Part shown: positions 1 to 8,381 of the stretch, piece by piece
Layout: each line of letters opens with the position of its first letter
How positions within the stretch are numbered: position 1 is the first letter of the stretch
NCBI GenBank assembly: GCA_034096865.1
Contig: JAWQFJ010001159.1
Coordinates: 42,501 to 60,000 of the forward strand
DNA length: 17,500 nucleotides
Source: Theodoxus fluviatilis
Taxonomy: Eukaryota; Mollusca; Gastropoda; Cycloneritida; Neritidae
Reading direction: 5' to 3'
Program-made: the position numbers and the translations under genes
The notes under the pieces: model-generated
Told to the model about the DNA's origin: nothing
Seen by the model: the letters and a program-made list of their open reading frames with translations, nothing else
Databases searched by the model: none

Positions 1-255
1 GACACCAGAGCTAGCAGACATGCACAATCCAAGTGTGATCTGATGGTATCCGATAACGGTCTTGTTTTGAATTTAATACACAGTTTCATTTCCCTGATGT
101 GGCGAGGGTGAAATATCCACTCAGTAGGAGTGAGACCAGACTGTTTACTTTGCCACGCTGAGTGATTCACTTGCAACGGCCCCCTTGTCACTGCAAGTGA
201 CGAGAAACTGGAAACCGCTATCAGCTAGGGGAGTTCTGTCGCCAACAGGCGCTGC
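1..255. other. Non-coding flank with an inverted repeat
   Basis: No gene is visible. A 9-bp perfect inverted repeat, TCACTTGCA at 167-175 and TGCAAGTGA at 192-200, is separated by 16 bases and could form a hairpin. On the minus strand this stretch lies directly downstream of the repeat-like segment at 256-525, so it may be the 3' end or flank of that old mobile element. That link is inference. Confidence 0.35.
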
Positions 256-525
256 TTATGGAAGGACGGAACTGCCACTCCAGTTGCTGACGGGTCTCAT
301 TAAAAACAAGAGGAGGGTGACCAAATAAGTCTGGCGGTACTTTGGAAAAACGGCAAGCTTTCGGAGCCAAGCTCCTTCTTCAGGCCTATTGGTTAAAGAC
401 TGGCGTGGCGTGAGGGGTCTTGTAAAGGGGTCTAGGCCGCGCTCATCGTGAGCATCGCTGGAGTCATGCGCAGGGTTAAGTCCACAGAAGACGCTGGGTG
501 AGGGCGGGTTCAGGCCAGCTACCAC
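256..525 (-). mobile_element. Probable tail of an old dispersed retroelement
   Basis: The minus strand carries an open frame of 89 codons with no protein domain I recognise. Inside it is a compact structured motif: CTGAAGA (377-383 read in reverse), a perfect 5-bp stem GGAGC/GCTCC with loop TTG (363-375), then GAAA (359-362). Segments of the form CCTGAAGAAGG-stem-GAAAGCTT are, from my general knowledge, common near the 3' ends of dispersed invertebrate retroelements such as Penelope-like elements. No GIY-YIG or reverse transcriptase residue is visible, so family assignment is inference. It may also be unrelated unique DNA. Confidence 0.3.
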
Positions 526-1312
526 AGGGAGGGCAAACGGCGCTTGTGCTGGTAGGCCAGACTCACTGATAGTGAGTAATGAAGCCCATGTTCCTGTTAA
601 TCACTCTTTGACTATACACGACTGCCAGCCACGGTGTGGCGGGACACTCCCTTCAGCATGATTTGTTTACAAATTGTTTTAAGGTTAGTGCATAAAGTAC
701 AGTCGTAAAACGTATCTATTATCACTATTCTCGATGACATTTCTTTGTCATTACACTATTTCATGATTTGATGCTTTCTGCACCTGGTCGACCGACCTAT
801 ATTCCTAAAAGGTATTGACATGTACATCTTCTGCTATATAATTCTTCACTGCCTTTGTTTCTAATTCACAAATATGGCGCCGCTTCTATCTTTAGCTTCA
901 CCCCTTGTGACCAGTTTGAATGTGACAAAGTCGCATATCCGCACACTTGTCACGGACGGGCAGACTTACTTTCCTCATAAGCACTTGCCTACAAAGACTT
1001 ACATGCCTGCAAGTGCATGCACACATGCGTCATGCGAGTATGTGAGTGTTAATGTGCACAATCACGTGAGTGTGTGTGCACTGTGCACTGTATCGAATGG
1101 ATATATTTTAATTCCCAGATGAGATTCTGTATTTGCATGCTTCATAGTTGACATGTAAAGGCATAGAAGCCAGCCAGGCATCAAAACATGTTTATTAGAA
1201 AACCACCCACGCCTTGAAAAATAGTATGGATTAAGTTGAGACCATTGGTTGGTCTGTGGACACCAAATTCCACCAATGCCATGGGTCCTTACGAGCTCTA
1301 TACTTGAGACTG
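526..1312. other. Intergenic, no gene seen
   Basis: Both strands were read and no recognisable coding region, RNA gene or transposon terminus was found. Open frames here are short, lack domain signatures and are compositionally ordinary. Confidence 0.5.
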
Positions 1313-1505
1313 GGTGACCAGTATTCGAGAAACCTCCACTGCAAGCTCATTAGTCCATTTGGGAGAATGTAATTGCGGGTCCATTGGTCTATTCGAGATC
1401 TATCCTCGAGCCTGCGGGCCCATTGGTCCATTCGAGAAACATATCATCACGCCATTGGTCCATTCCGGAGAACTTACTGCTAACCCATTGGTCCATTTGC
1501 GAAAA
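1313..1505. repeat. Diverged CCATTGG repeat cluster
   Basis: Five copies of a sequence close to CCATTGGTCCATTCGAGAA start near 1347, 1381, 1420, 1452 and 1485, spaced 33-39 bp. A partial sixth (ATTCGAGAAACC) lies near 1322. The copies differ by several substitutions, so this is an old or loosely constrained array. Each intact core CCATTGG contains a CCAAT pentamer on the opposite strand (an NF-Y-type motif), but no adjacent gene is visible to regulate. The cluster ends directly against the CT microsatellite. Confidence 0.7.
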
Positions 1506-1510
1506 CGCCA

Positions 1511-1540
1511 CTCTCTCTCTCTCTCTCCCTCTCCCTCTCT
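1511..1540. repeat. (CT)n microsatellite
   Basis: A 30-bp run of CT dinucleotides with two CC interruptions directly follows the CCATTGG cluster. Confidence 0.95.
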
Positions 1541-1962
1541 TGTCTGTTGTTGTGTTCAGACTTTGTGTTCAAGTTAACAGAAGGTGGGAGGGGAAGTGCC
1601 TGACCCCTGCCTACTATGGTTCCTAAAACTTCAGTCCCCAGTGATACTGCTAATGTCCACCGCAAGGACTTGGAGGGAGGAGAAGCCTGGCCATGCAGAC
1701 GCATTATTCTTGAAATCAAACCTCCCCACTTATCTTCTCTGTGTTTTCCTGTTCACCCTTGATAGCATGAAATGTGAGTGGATATTGCAGGGCAGTGATG
1801 AGTAACTCCTAGACACCCTCCCAAGGGAGACAACCTGAGCCTCGTCATTTTACAGCAGATACAGTGTTCTGTGTGAAAACGCCGTTGCAAGCACACGCAC
1901 ATGTGTGTTCATGTTCATGAAGAAGAGAGTGAGCGATCATCACTGTATTTGTCAAAAGTTTG
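1541..1962. other. Intergenic, no gene seen
   Basis: No supported coding region, RNA gene or repeat unit was found. The frames that are open here have no recognisable motif. Confidence 0.5.
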
Positions 1963-2098
1963 ATTGGGTGTATGTGCGACGTGTGTGTGTGCATGCGCGG
2001 TTGCGTGTGTTTGTTTGTTTGTGTACGTGTGCACGTGTGTATGCTGTGTTTCTGTGTGGTTGTTCATGTGTTTGTGTGTCGTTGTATATATGTGTGGA
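1963..2098. repeat. Imperfect (GT)n-rich tract
   Basis: The plus strand alternates T and G with interruptions (TGTG, TGCG, TTTG) for about 135 bp, including alternating purine-pyrimidine stretches such as GTGTGTGTGCATGCGCG, which have Z-DNA potential. It runs directly into the GA tract that follows. Confidence 0.85.
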
Positions 2099-2166
2099 TG
2101 GAAAGAGAGAGAGACCGAGAGAGTGAGAGAAATAAATAGAAAAACTGACTGGTGGGCGGACAGACG

Positions 2167-2238
<72 letters not shown>

Positions 2239-2239
2239 T
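2099..2239. repeat. (GA)n microsatellite
   Basis: A purine-rich lead-in (2099-2170) is followed by an uninterrupted (GA) run from 2171 to about 2224, then one C interruption and more GA to 2239. The low-complexity Ser/Leu or Arg/Glu frames across it are artefacts of the repeat. Confidence 0.95.
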
Positions 2240-2662
2240 AACGAAATGATAATGTACATGTAGTATTTGATTTTTCTGAATGGGAGTCATGTCAGATTTT
2301 TGTCAACAGTGTTTTGGGGTAAAAAATCAAAATATTACTGAAAATAACAAACACAACACTTTTTCACAAAAGAGCTCTTTTAATAGTCTTTTAACAAAAA
2401 TTCTGCATGAAGAAAATTTCAACAAACGCAATTATTGCACATTCTCAAACAATCTGAGGTGATCACCCATTACGGCCCCCAGCTCTAGAGAACCATCTTC
2501 ATATAATTGATAAGTAATAATTTGAATAAGCCTTGTTTTGTGCATCGCAGGCAGGGGAATGCGCAAAGAATATGACTTGCGTAGAATGAGAAAACTTGTG
2601 TAGTTATGTTTCATATCACCTTCTCTGTATTCTTAAATTATTAGGTCAACGACCTCGATAAA
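2240..2662. other. Intergenic, AT-rich, no gene seen
   Basis: AT-rich sequence between two microsatellite blocks. Only short frames without domain features are open, and no RNA gene or transposon terminus was recognised. Confidence 0.5.
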
Positions 2663-2665
2663 CTC

Positions 2666-2711
<46 letters not shown>

Positions 2712-2941
2712 CCTCTTTGTCTCTGTCTCTCTGTCTCTCTATCTCTCTCTCATTCTCTCTCTGTGTCTGTCTCTCTCTCTCTCTCTCTCTCTGTGTGGCT
2801 CTGTTTCTTTCTCTGCCTCTCTGTCTCTGTCTCTCTCTGTCTCTCTGTCTCTCTCTCATTCTCTCTCTGTGTCTCTCTATCTCAGTCTCAATCTGTCTGT
2901 CTCTGTTTCGGTCTCTCTGCCTCTGTCTCTCTGCTTCTCTG

Positions 2942-2988
<47 letters not shown>
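2663..2988. repeat. CT / CTGTCT pyrimidine array
   Basis: Perfect (CT)n blocks at both ends (about 2669-2709 and 2944-2987) bracket a compound region of CTCTGT, CTCTAT and CTCATT variants. Almost the whole 326 bp is pyrimidine on the plus strand apart from single G or A interruptions. Long frames such as Met-Ser-Leu-Ser-Leu arise because a dinucleotide repeat rarely makes stop codons. Confidence 0.95.
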
Positions 2989-2991
<3 letters not shown>

Positions 2992-3089
2992 CAATAAAGG
3001 TATATCGTTATTTATCGAACAATTTGTGTATCTTCGCATGCAAACAACGTTTCAGAAATTTTTCGCTCCAGCTCTTTTGTGGATATCAA

Positions 3090-4105
3090 TATAGATATGT
3101 AAATTGAATAGCATAATGTTTTTGACAAACAGTACGTTAAACGTATCCTCTGGGATATCGTCGCATAATGGACATGGTAGATAATGCTCATCTTTACGGA
3201 CAATGTATCCGTATGTTGCACTGAATGTAATATATATCTAGACTAAGCATACACATTCCTCCATGTCCAGTTCATGTAGATACTGTGATAACTGTAGTTT
3301 GTTTTTTAAACATTCTGTAGAGTTCGTATATTTCTCTGCAGGTTATGTTATTTGTCCACTCCTGTTTGTAATTATCGGATACTATTTTCGTAAACGTTTC
3401 ACTGCATGCCTTGACTTTACTCGCTTCTTGCATCAACCACACATCATCAACACCACAATCAAAGAGAACTTTTCCAGTGTTTGAAGCTCGGATGTTTGTG
3501 TCCCAACTCACTCTCGGCCATCCTGAGCTTGTAAGCCTCCTTCGCATTCCAGTGACCCTGTAATCAGCCGAAGACAAGATTTCATAGATTTTGTTTTGGC
3601 GTTGATTAGTACAGTTTGCCACCTTGTTTCTCCACAAGCCACGCAGTTCGGAGTTCGGATAGACACGTTCAAATACTTCTTTATAGCAAAAGAATGCATG
3701 TTTTCCTACTGTGATATGCTCCCTTTCCCCAAAGCTCAGCTCCATATACAAATCCTGGTTGGAATTGAATGGGGAGAAACATTCGTTTTCCTCAACGATT
3801 TCAAAATATGAATTTATGAAAGTTTTTGCTTTATCTACCTGGTCTCCAAGGGTAGTGTTTGAACACAATATATTGGACTTAGTAATTTTGACGTATTTGT
3901 AGCTTTTGATTGTTTCTACACGGTTCTCTCCGCATCCATTTTTCATGTCTCACTAAGCGACCTTCATGCCAAAACACTATAATCATAAGTTTGTCATTAT
4001 TTAATTTGAGACTAACTGTGTCAGCTGTTTCTTTGAGAACTGTTAGTTGATCCTGAAATCCAACCATGGTGTCAGACAGGAATGTTACATCATAACCAAA
4101 TAACT
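3090..4105 (-). pseudogene. Decayed LINE fragment: 3' part of reverse transcriptase ORF
   Basis: Pieces of one non-LTR retrotransposon polyprotein can be read in order on the minus strand, in alternating frames. At 4103-3930 the phrase GYDVTFLSDTMVGFQDQL sits where RTs have the YADD box and the following helix; the box reads FGYD (4100-4089), so the first catalytic Asp is Tyr, and a TAG stop lies just upstream (4106-4104). A shift near 3930 leads into NRVETIKSYKYVKI and DKAKTFINSYF. A second shift gives HSFAIKKYLNVSIRTPN near 3700-3620. A third returns to VLFDCGVDDVWLMQE and EIYELYRMFKKQ (about 3480-3290). A fourth reaches a terminal zinc-finger-like KDEHYLPCPLCDDIPEDTF (about 3215-3135). These match, from memory, the thumb and C-terminal region of LINE ORF2 proteins common in molluscs and fish. 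The clade was not assigned. The copy is non-functional: there are at least four frame changes and the 5' end is missing. Confidence 0.8.
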
Positions 4106-4760
4106 AAGTACACAACTGGTCATCATGTGGCTTTATGCCTATGGAAAAAAATTCTCCTCATGTGGCCAATTCAGTATTTGGTTTACGTTGTCTTTGTCTT
4201 GTGCCACACTTTGACGTCTTTTTCCAATAATGATTTCATACATTTTCATATTGTTTGCTACTGTTTTTGTATACTTGGATTGAAGCAAATTAAAGTATTT
4301 TAATTGAACACCGTGTTTTGCGTGCAGCCATATGTATACCTGCAGTGGATTTGCTGCAGTGAGGTCTGAGCTGGAGAGTGTAGGAATGGTGTGGCGTGCT
4401 TCCTTGTTTAAATGCTCGAAAAAAAAACACTCGGTGGTTTTCAATGCATTGTCGCGCGTTTAGCATGGATATAAATTATAGTACCCACTGTAATACGTGA
4501 ACTGCAGGAGACGCTTAAAACTGAACCTAAACAACGTCGGTAAATGAGAAGTCGTTTTAAAACACAGGGCAAGTACAAATGCAAATATTCGACTAAAAAG
4601 TCTTCGTCAAGACACAAAGCAAAAACACAACTGAACTGTACAGGGTAAAATGCCAACTGAGCAGGGATGATGTACATTACTCAGAGGATGACGAGTTTTA
4701 GGTTTCATAAAATCGTGATAGTTGTAAGAGTGAAATCAGCTCACGGTTACCACATGATGC
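4106..4760. other. Intergenic; possible weak LINE continuation
   Basis: Upstream of the LINE fragment on the minus strand, the frame at about 4375-4200 contains WLHAKHGVQLKYFNLLQSKY, which vaguely resembles the RT segment preceding the active site. Conservation is too poor to call. Nothing else is recognisable up to the G-rich tract. Confidence 0.35.
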
Positions 4761-4761
4761 A

Positions 4762-4830
4762 GGGGGGGGGGGGGGGGAGGAGATCGAGAGAGAGGAGGGT
4801 GGGGGGTAGGAGCAAATGGGGGGCGGAAGT
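4762..4830 (+). repeat. G-rich tract with G16 run
   Basis: Sixteen consecutive G residues (4762-4777) are followed by further G-runs (GGAGGG, GGGGGG, GGGGGG) within 70 bp. The plus strand meets the usual pattern for a G-quadruplex. No gene touches it. Confidence 0.8.
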
Positions 4831-5217
4831 ACTTCTAGTCAGTGAGATGAGCGGACATGCACACATCATTCCCTGGTCCGTCTTGTGAGACAAAAGGGCA
4901 GCGGCAGCTTTTAGAGTAGTCAAGGAGTCCAGTTTTCGGTACAGCAAAGCTGTCTGCACATGCAGAAAAATAGAAACAAATGTGAACTGGGAAGTTTTGT
5001 GTTCATGGTTCTCATTTCCCATGATGCAGTATGATGTGTCTGTAAACAACAGTTCGACTCTCTTTCCCAAAATGTTGATATATATTATTTATGGATTTGT
5101 AATTCTTCATTCTATCCAACTAATCTGAACGTGTGAATATACTCTAATTGTTTTGTGTGTTTAGATGGTGGGACATCTGATTTCATTGTGTCATATAGCT
5201 ATAATCCACAGGAGTTC
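4831..5217. other. Intergenic, no gene seen
   Basis: No coding, RNA or transposon signature was recognised on either strand. Confidence 0.5.
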
Positions 5218-5305
5218 GAAAAAGAGTAGGGAGGAGGGGGAGGGGTACGAGGGGAGAATGCAGTAGCGGGGTGGGGGTATGGGAGCACTGGGGGAGCGGA
5301 TAGAA
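5218..5305 (+). repeat. Second G-rich tract
   Basis: Repeated G-runs of three to five (GGGAGGAGGGGGAGGGG, then GGGG, GGGG, GGGGG, GGGGG) fill about 85 bp of the plus strand, giving quadruplex potential. The proline-rich frame seen on the opposite strand is a by-product of this composition. Confidence 0.6.
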
Positions 5306-6092
5306 GGGTCGAGGCTGAATGGGCGAAAGGGTGGAGACTCAAACACTCGTGCAAACCACCAAGTTGACAAGTTTCGGTTTCCGTGAGAGCTTCCTTGTAG
5401 AACGATCGTGGCTCGACGCTGTAGAAAGGCTGTCGCGCAAAATAAAATGATCAGGGTTTCAAAACTCGCCTGACGCACACTTGGCGACCTCCCTGAAGAA
5501 GAACAGTCTCCAGTCCGCCACTCCTGTCCGTAAGCGTCTGTGACTGTGAAGCCTCCTTTCGAAGGTAAGACATGTACCGGTACCAAGACACTATCTAGCC
5601 GCCTTCATGGAATCACTGCTTGTTGTGAGTGCTCCATCGAACACAGATGAGATTTTACGTTCAGGAATGGATAAAAATTTAAATCATATCAGTTCAGGCG
5701 TCTTTCTGGTAATAACTGTTATGAACACTTTACAATGGTGTCACTGTAGACTTAACTTGGTATCTTATGAAGCCTGCTTTCGTATCACCAGCAAGAGATT
5801 CAGAACTGTTTGTATTCATTTTTTTTGGTACTGTGACTCTACTTCACGAGCATGAAACACTTCAAGTGTTAAGGATGCGCCAGCAAATATACATATATTT
5901 GAAGCTGCGAGCGACTGTTACAGACTCTTTGCTTTTGTCACGGCAAATGCTTGCTAAATGTTTGGTGTTTACATTCTGTTCATGGGAATGGTAATTTTGA
6001 CAAGAAAGGACTTTTTTGTTTGCCTTACGACTGTAAAATGGGTCTCGGTGGAGTCACTATTTCCATCTTGTTCAGTTTAGTGCAGTTTTTTC

Positions 6093-6097
<5 letters not shown>
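5306..6097. other. Intergenic, no gene seen
   Basis: Short frames without recognisable domains on both strands; no RNA gene or repeat terminus was found. Confidence 0.5.
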
Positions 6098-6148
<51 letters not shown>

Positions 6149-6593
6149 GTGTGAGTGTTTCTCTCTCTGTCTCTCTCTCTTTGTCTCTCTCTCTCTGTCT
6201 CTCTCTGTATGTGTGTCGCTGTCTCTCTTTCTCTCTATCTGTATATGTCTGTCTCTCTCTTTTTGTCTGTCTCTGTCTGTCTGTCTCTCTCTAACTCTCT
6301 CTCTATCTCTCTCTATCTCTATATCTCTCTCTGTCTGTCTCTCTCTCTGTGTCTGTCTCTCTGTGTCTCTCTCTGTGTCTCTCTGTGTGTCTCTCTCTCT
6401 TTCCCTCCCGATTTCATCATATCTTTCTCTATTTATCTCTCCTCATCTCTCTTTTTCTCTCTTTCTTTCTCTCTCTCTCTTTGTCTCTCTCTCTATCTCT
6501 CTTTGTGTCTTTCTCTGTCTCTGTCTCTCCTACTCTCTCTCTCTGTATCTGTCTCTCTCTCGCTCACTTTCTCTGTCTCTCTCTGTCTCTCTA

Positions 6594-6598
<5 letters not shown>
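6098..6598. repeat. CT / CTGTCT pyrimidine array, about 500 bp
   Basis: It starts with a perfect (CT)n block (about 6099-6138), followed by compound CTCTGT, CTATCT and TTTCTCT variants to about 6598. It is the same kind of array as 2663-2988. The 244-codon Ser/Leu-rich frame across it is a repeat artefact. Confidence 0.95.
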
Positions 6599-6631
<33 letters not shown>

Positions 6632-6690
6632 TGTGTGTGTGTGTATTTATGTGCGCGTGTGTGTCTCGCTCGTTCGTTCGTTCGTTGGTT
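6599..6690. repeat. (GT)n then (CGTT)n microsatellite
   Basis: A GT run (6599-6630) is interrupted by CT and continues to about 6644. After a short spacer comes a tetranucleotide CGTT repeat (about 6667-6686). It directly continues the CT array. Confidence 0.9.
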
Positions 6691-6775
6691 CCTCGCTCTC
6701 GCGTTTAAAGCATTCGCATTTAGTAGCCATAAGCAGTCGACGTTGCGAAACAAACTATGCATGATTTTTACGTTT

Positions 6776-6939
6776 ACTTCCTTGTGGACAGGAGGCGGAA
6801 GTAGCAAGATTTTACATAGAGTGACAAGACCGGAAATGACGCCTGAGTTGCCTCATAGTCAAAGCAGCGCTGTCACAAGGCTACTTTGAAAACTCGAATG
6901 GAAACATGTCCGTGTGCGTTTAAAGCTACGATCCGGAAG
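6776..6939. promoter_or_regulatory. Cluster of ETS-type GGAA sites
   Basis: Four GGAA cores in good ETS context occur within 164 bp: ACTTCC (6776-6781, reverse orientation), CGGAAGT (6796-6802), CCGGAAAT (6830-6837) and CCGGAAG (6933-6939). ETS sites often mark TATA-less animal promoters. That this is the promoter of the receptor gene 1.4 kb downstream is only a possibility. Confidence 0.25.
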
Positions 6940-7479
6940 AAGCAAAACACGTTTTAAAAGGTGATCACAATTAGAAAATACAGCCACTCTGATGCAAGGC
7001 AATGAGCTTTCCAAAGCAAATATGACTGGACTGTTGTTGAATTGCAAGCTTTGATTTCACTAAGGCATATCGCATGTGTTGCTGAAAGACAATATTGTGG
7101 CTAGTGGCTTATCTGCCTAGCTACATGTACAGGTATAAACCACACTCGCCTACCCACCAGGTGTTATCTCTTTAAACATCACAGAAATATGGTCCTGAAT
7201 AAAGATTTATGGTCTATCAGCCTTTGTAGACTATGTAAGGCCTTTGGTTATAATTATAGTCACTGTAGCTGGTTCGCGTAAGAGCTAGTCAAATCTGCAT
7301 TTCCCTGGTTATGCATCTTTTATGAATTGCGTGGCAAGACGCCGTAGGTGTATTAAAACTCCGAACCCACACAGAACACAGCACTACGGCGTTTGTCCAC
7401 TCATGTCCAAGCGGTCCTTGCAAAACTATCAAAATAACAATTTGCATCCTCTTTCATTGACGGTAGGTACTGAGGTTCT

Positions 7480-7491
7480 CGCGCATGCGCG
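7480..7491. promoter_or_regulatory. NRF1-type palindrome
   Basis: CGCGCATGCGCG is a perfect match to the NRF1 consensus YGCGCAYGCGCR and is fully palindromic. It lies in a locally CpG-richer stretch (about 7470-7565), in contrast to its AT-rich surroundings. NRF1 sites typically sit within about 100 bp of TATA-less transcription starts, so a promoter about 0.9 kb upstream of the receptor coding exon is plausible. Confidence 0.45.
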
Positions 7492-8030
7492 GACGATCAA
7501 CGTCATTTCCACCGAACGTGCAACTCCATTCTTTGTTCACATCCTGCTGGCGATCGCGCGGTCAGGCCGTTTGGAAACGTGAACAATGACTCCTGTATTC
7601 GACACGTCGCTATGACAGATTCCATCTATTTTAATACGAAGAACTGGTTCGAAGTGTTTGCTTACTGTATAATCTTGAAGCTCTCGCTACCTTCTTCTCT
7701 TAGGCTGTTGTCACGCTATGTTAACGCCAAACATGTCGGCGACGCAAACCTATTCTCGAAAAGTAAATCCCACAACATTGTTCGAATTATGTCACACGGC
7801 TCACAAAGCTATTTCCCCGAACACTTAAAATGAAAATGATATTGTCTGACTGCATGAGGGGTAACGTTTTTGTTTTTTACATGCAGTGCCTGAGTCGTGT
7901 ACCTCAGCACTCCATCTGGCTCAATGTTTTAATGCTTTGAAATCCAGGGGAATAGACCGTTAAGCAGCGGCGTTGTGGTCCATGTCATTGAATTTCTTCA
8001 ATCAGCTACACCATACTAATGGATGGTCCA

Positions 8031-8037
8031 TATAAAG
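8031..8037 (+). promoter_or_regulatory. TATA-like box
   Basis: TATAAAG in the context CCATATAAAGATC is a reasonable TATA box, 341 bp upstream of the splice acceptor of the receptor gene. It could be an alternative promoter, but chance occurrence in AT-rich DNA is quite possible. Confidence 0.2.
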
Positions 8038-8158
8038 ATCTATTGAACTAAATAGCTCGTCTACATTCAATCTGGCGAGGGCTCCTCTACGTTTTTTGAC
8101 TGCCATTGTTGTTGTGGCATATCATGGTTTCTCGAATTCATTGGTCAATGTCGCCAAC

Positions 8159-8243
8159 AAGTTGCGGAAAGCTGGAGAAACTCCCAACTAGCGCTCACAA
8201 CACGTGCAAAACATGGTTTGAAAACATTGTTGGGAGTTGCAAC
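8159..8243. repeat. Inverted repeat, MITE-like
   Basis: A perfect 10-bp inverted repeat, AACTCCCAAC (8179-8188) and GTTGGGAGTT (8229-8238), is flanked outward by GTTGC (8161-8165) and GCAAC (8239-8243). The 40-base loop contains the palindromic E-box CACGTG (8201-8206). The CAACATTGTTGGGAGTTG-like arm resembles palindromic repeats I know to be widespread in marine animal genomes, so this may be a remnant of a small inverted-repeat element. It ends about 120 bp upstream of the receptor splice acceptor. Confidence 0.4.
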
Positions 8244-8360
8244 ATGCGGCAAACATTGCATTACCCTGATGCTTAGGTCTGTTGGCAACAAAAACGTGTT
8301 CGACGCGAAAGTAATGTGATATCGCCCTCATCTAATGAATTCCGTGATATATATTGATCA

Positions 8361-8372
8361 CATTCTTTGCAG
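8361..8372 (+). promoter_or_regulatory. 3' splice site of receptor coding exon
   Basis: CATTCTTTGCAG is a good acceptor: a pyrimidine-rich tract ending in CAG, only 9 bases before the ATG at 8382. This implies that the coding exon starts at 8373 and that at least one upstream non-coding exon exists. The reading frame stays open back to 8367 only through non-ATG codons. Confidence 0.6.
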
Positions 8373-8381
8373 ACTTCCGCC

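Larger units (their letters stand above)
6940..8158. other. Presumed 5' region of the receptor gene
   Basis: No coding region can be supported here. The open frames at about 7322-7582 and 7579-7833 have no domain signature. The stretch probably contains the non-coding first exon and part of the 5' intron of the receptor gene, because the coding exon begins with a 3' splice site. I could not identify the matching donor with confidence. Confidence 0.4.

Noticed and set aside
91..120. CTGATGTGGCGAGGGTGAAA as a second hammerhead core
   Set aside because: Conserved A9 is replaced by T and no stem II can form between the two core halves.
1915..2290. Ser/Leu and Arg/Glu-rich frames of about 100 codons
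   Set aside because: Artefacts of the GA and GT microsatellites.
2663..2988. CRISPR-like regular repeat
   Set aside because: It is a simple-sequence microsatellite without unique spacers; the genome is eukaryotic.
5191..5586. 131-codon minus-strand frame
   Set aside because: Half of it is the proline/serine shadow of a G-rich tract; the rest has no recognisable domain.
6155..6889. 244-codon Ser/Leu-rich frame
   Set aside because: Translation of the CT/CTGT microsatellite, not a gene.
7322..7833. Two overlapping frames (86 and 84 codons) upstream of the TLR
   Set aside because: No domain, weak starts (the second lacks a proper ATG), and they lie over the presumed promoter/5' exon.
8367..8381. 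Extension of the TLR N-terminus to position 8367
   Set aside because: Position 8367 is TTG, not ATG, and lies inside the splice acceptor; the ATG at 8382 has an ideal Kozak context.
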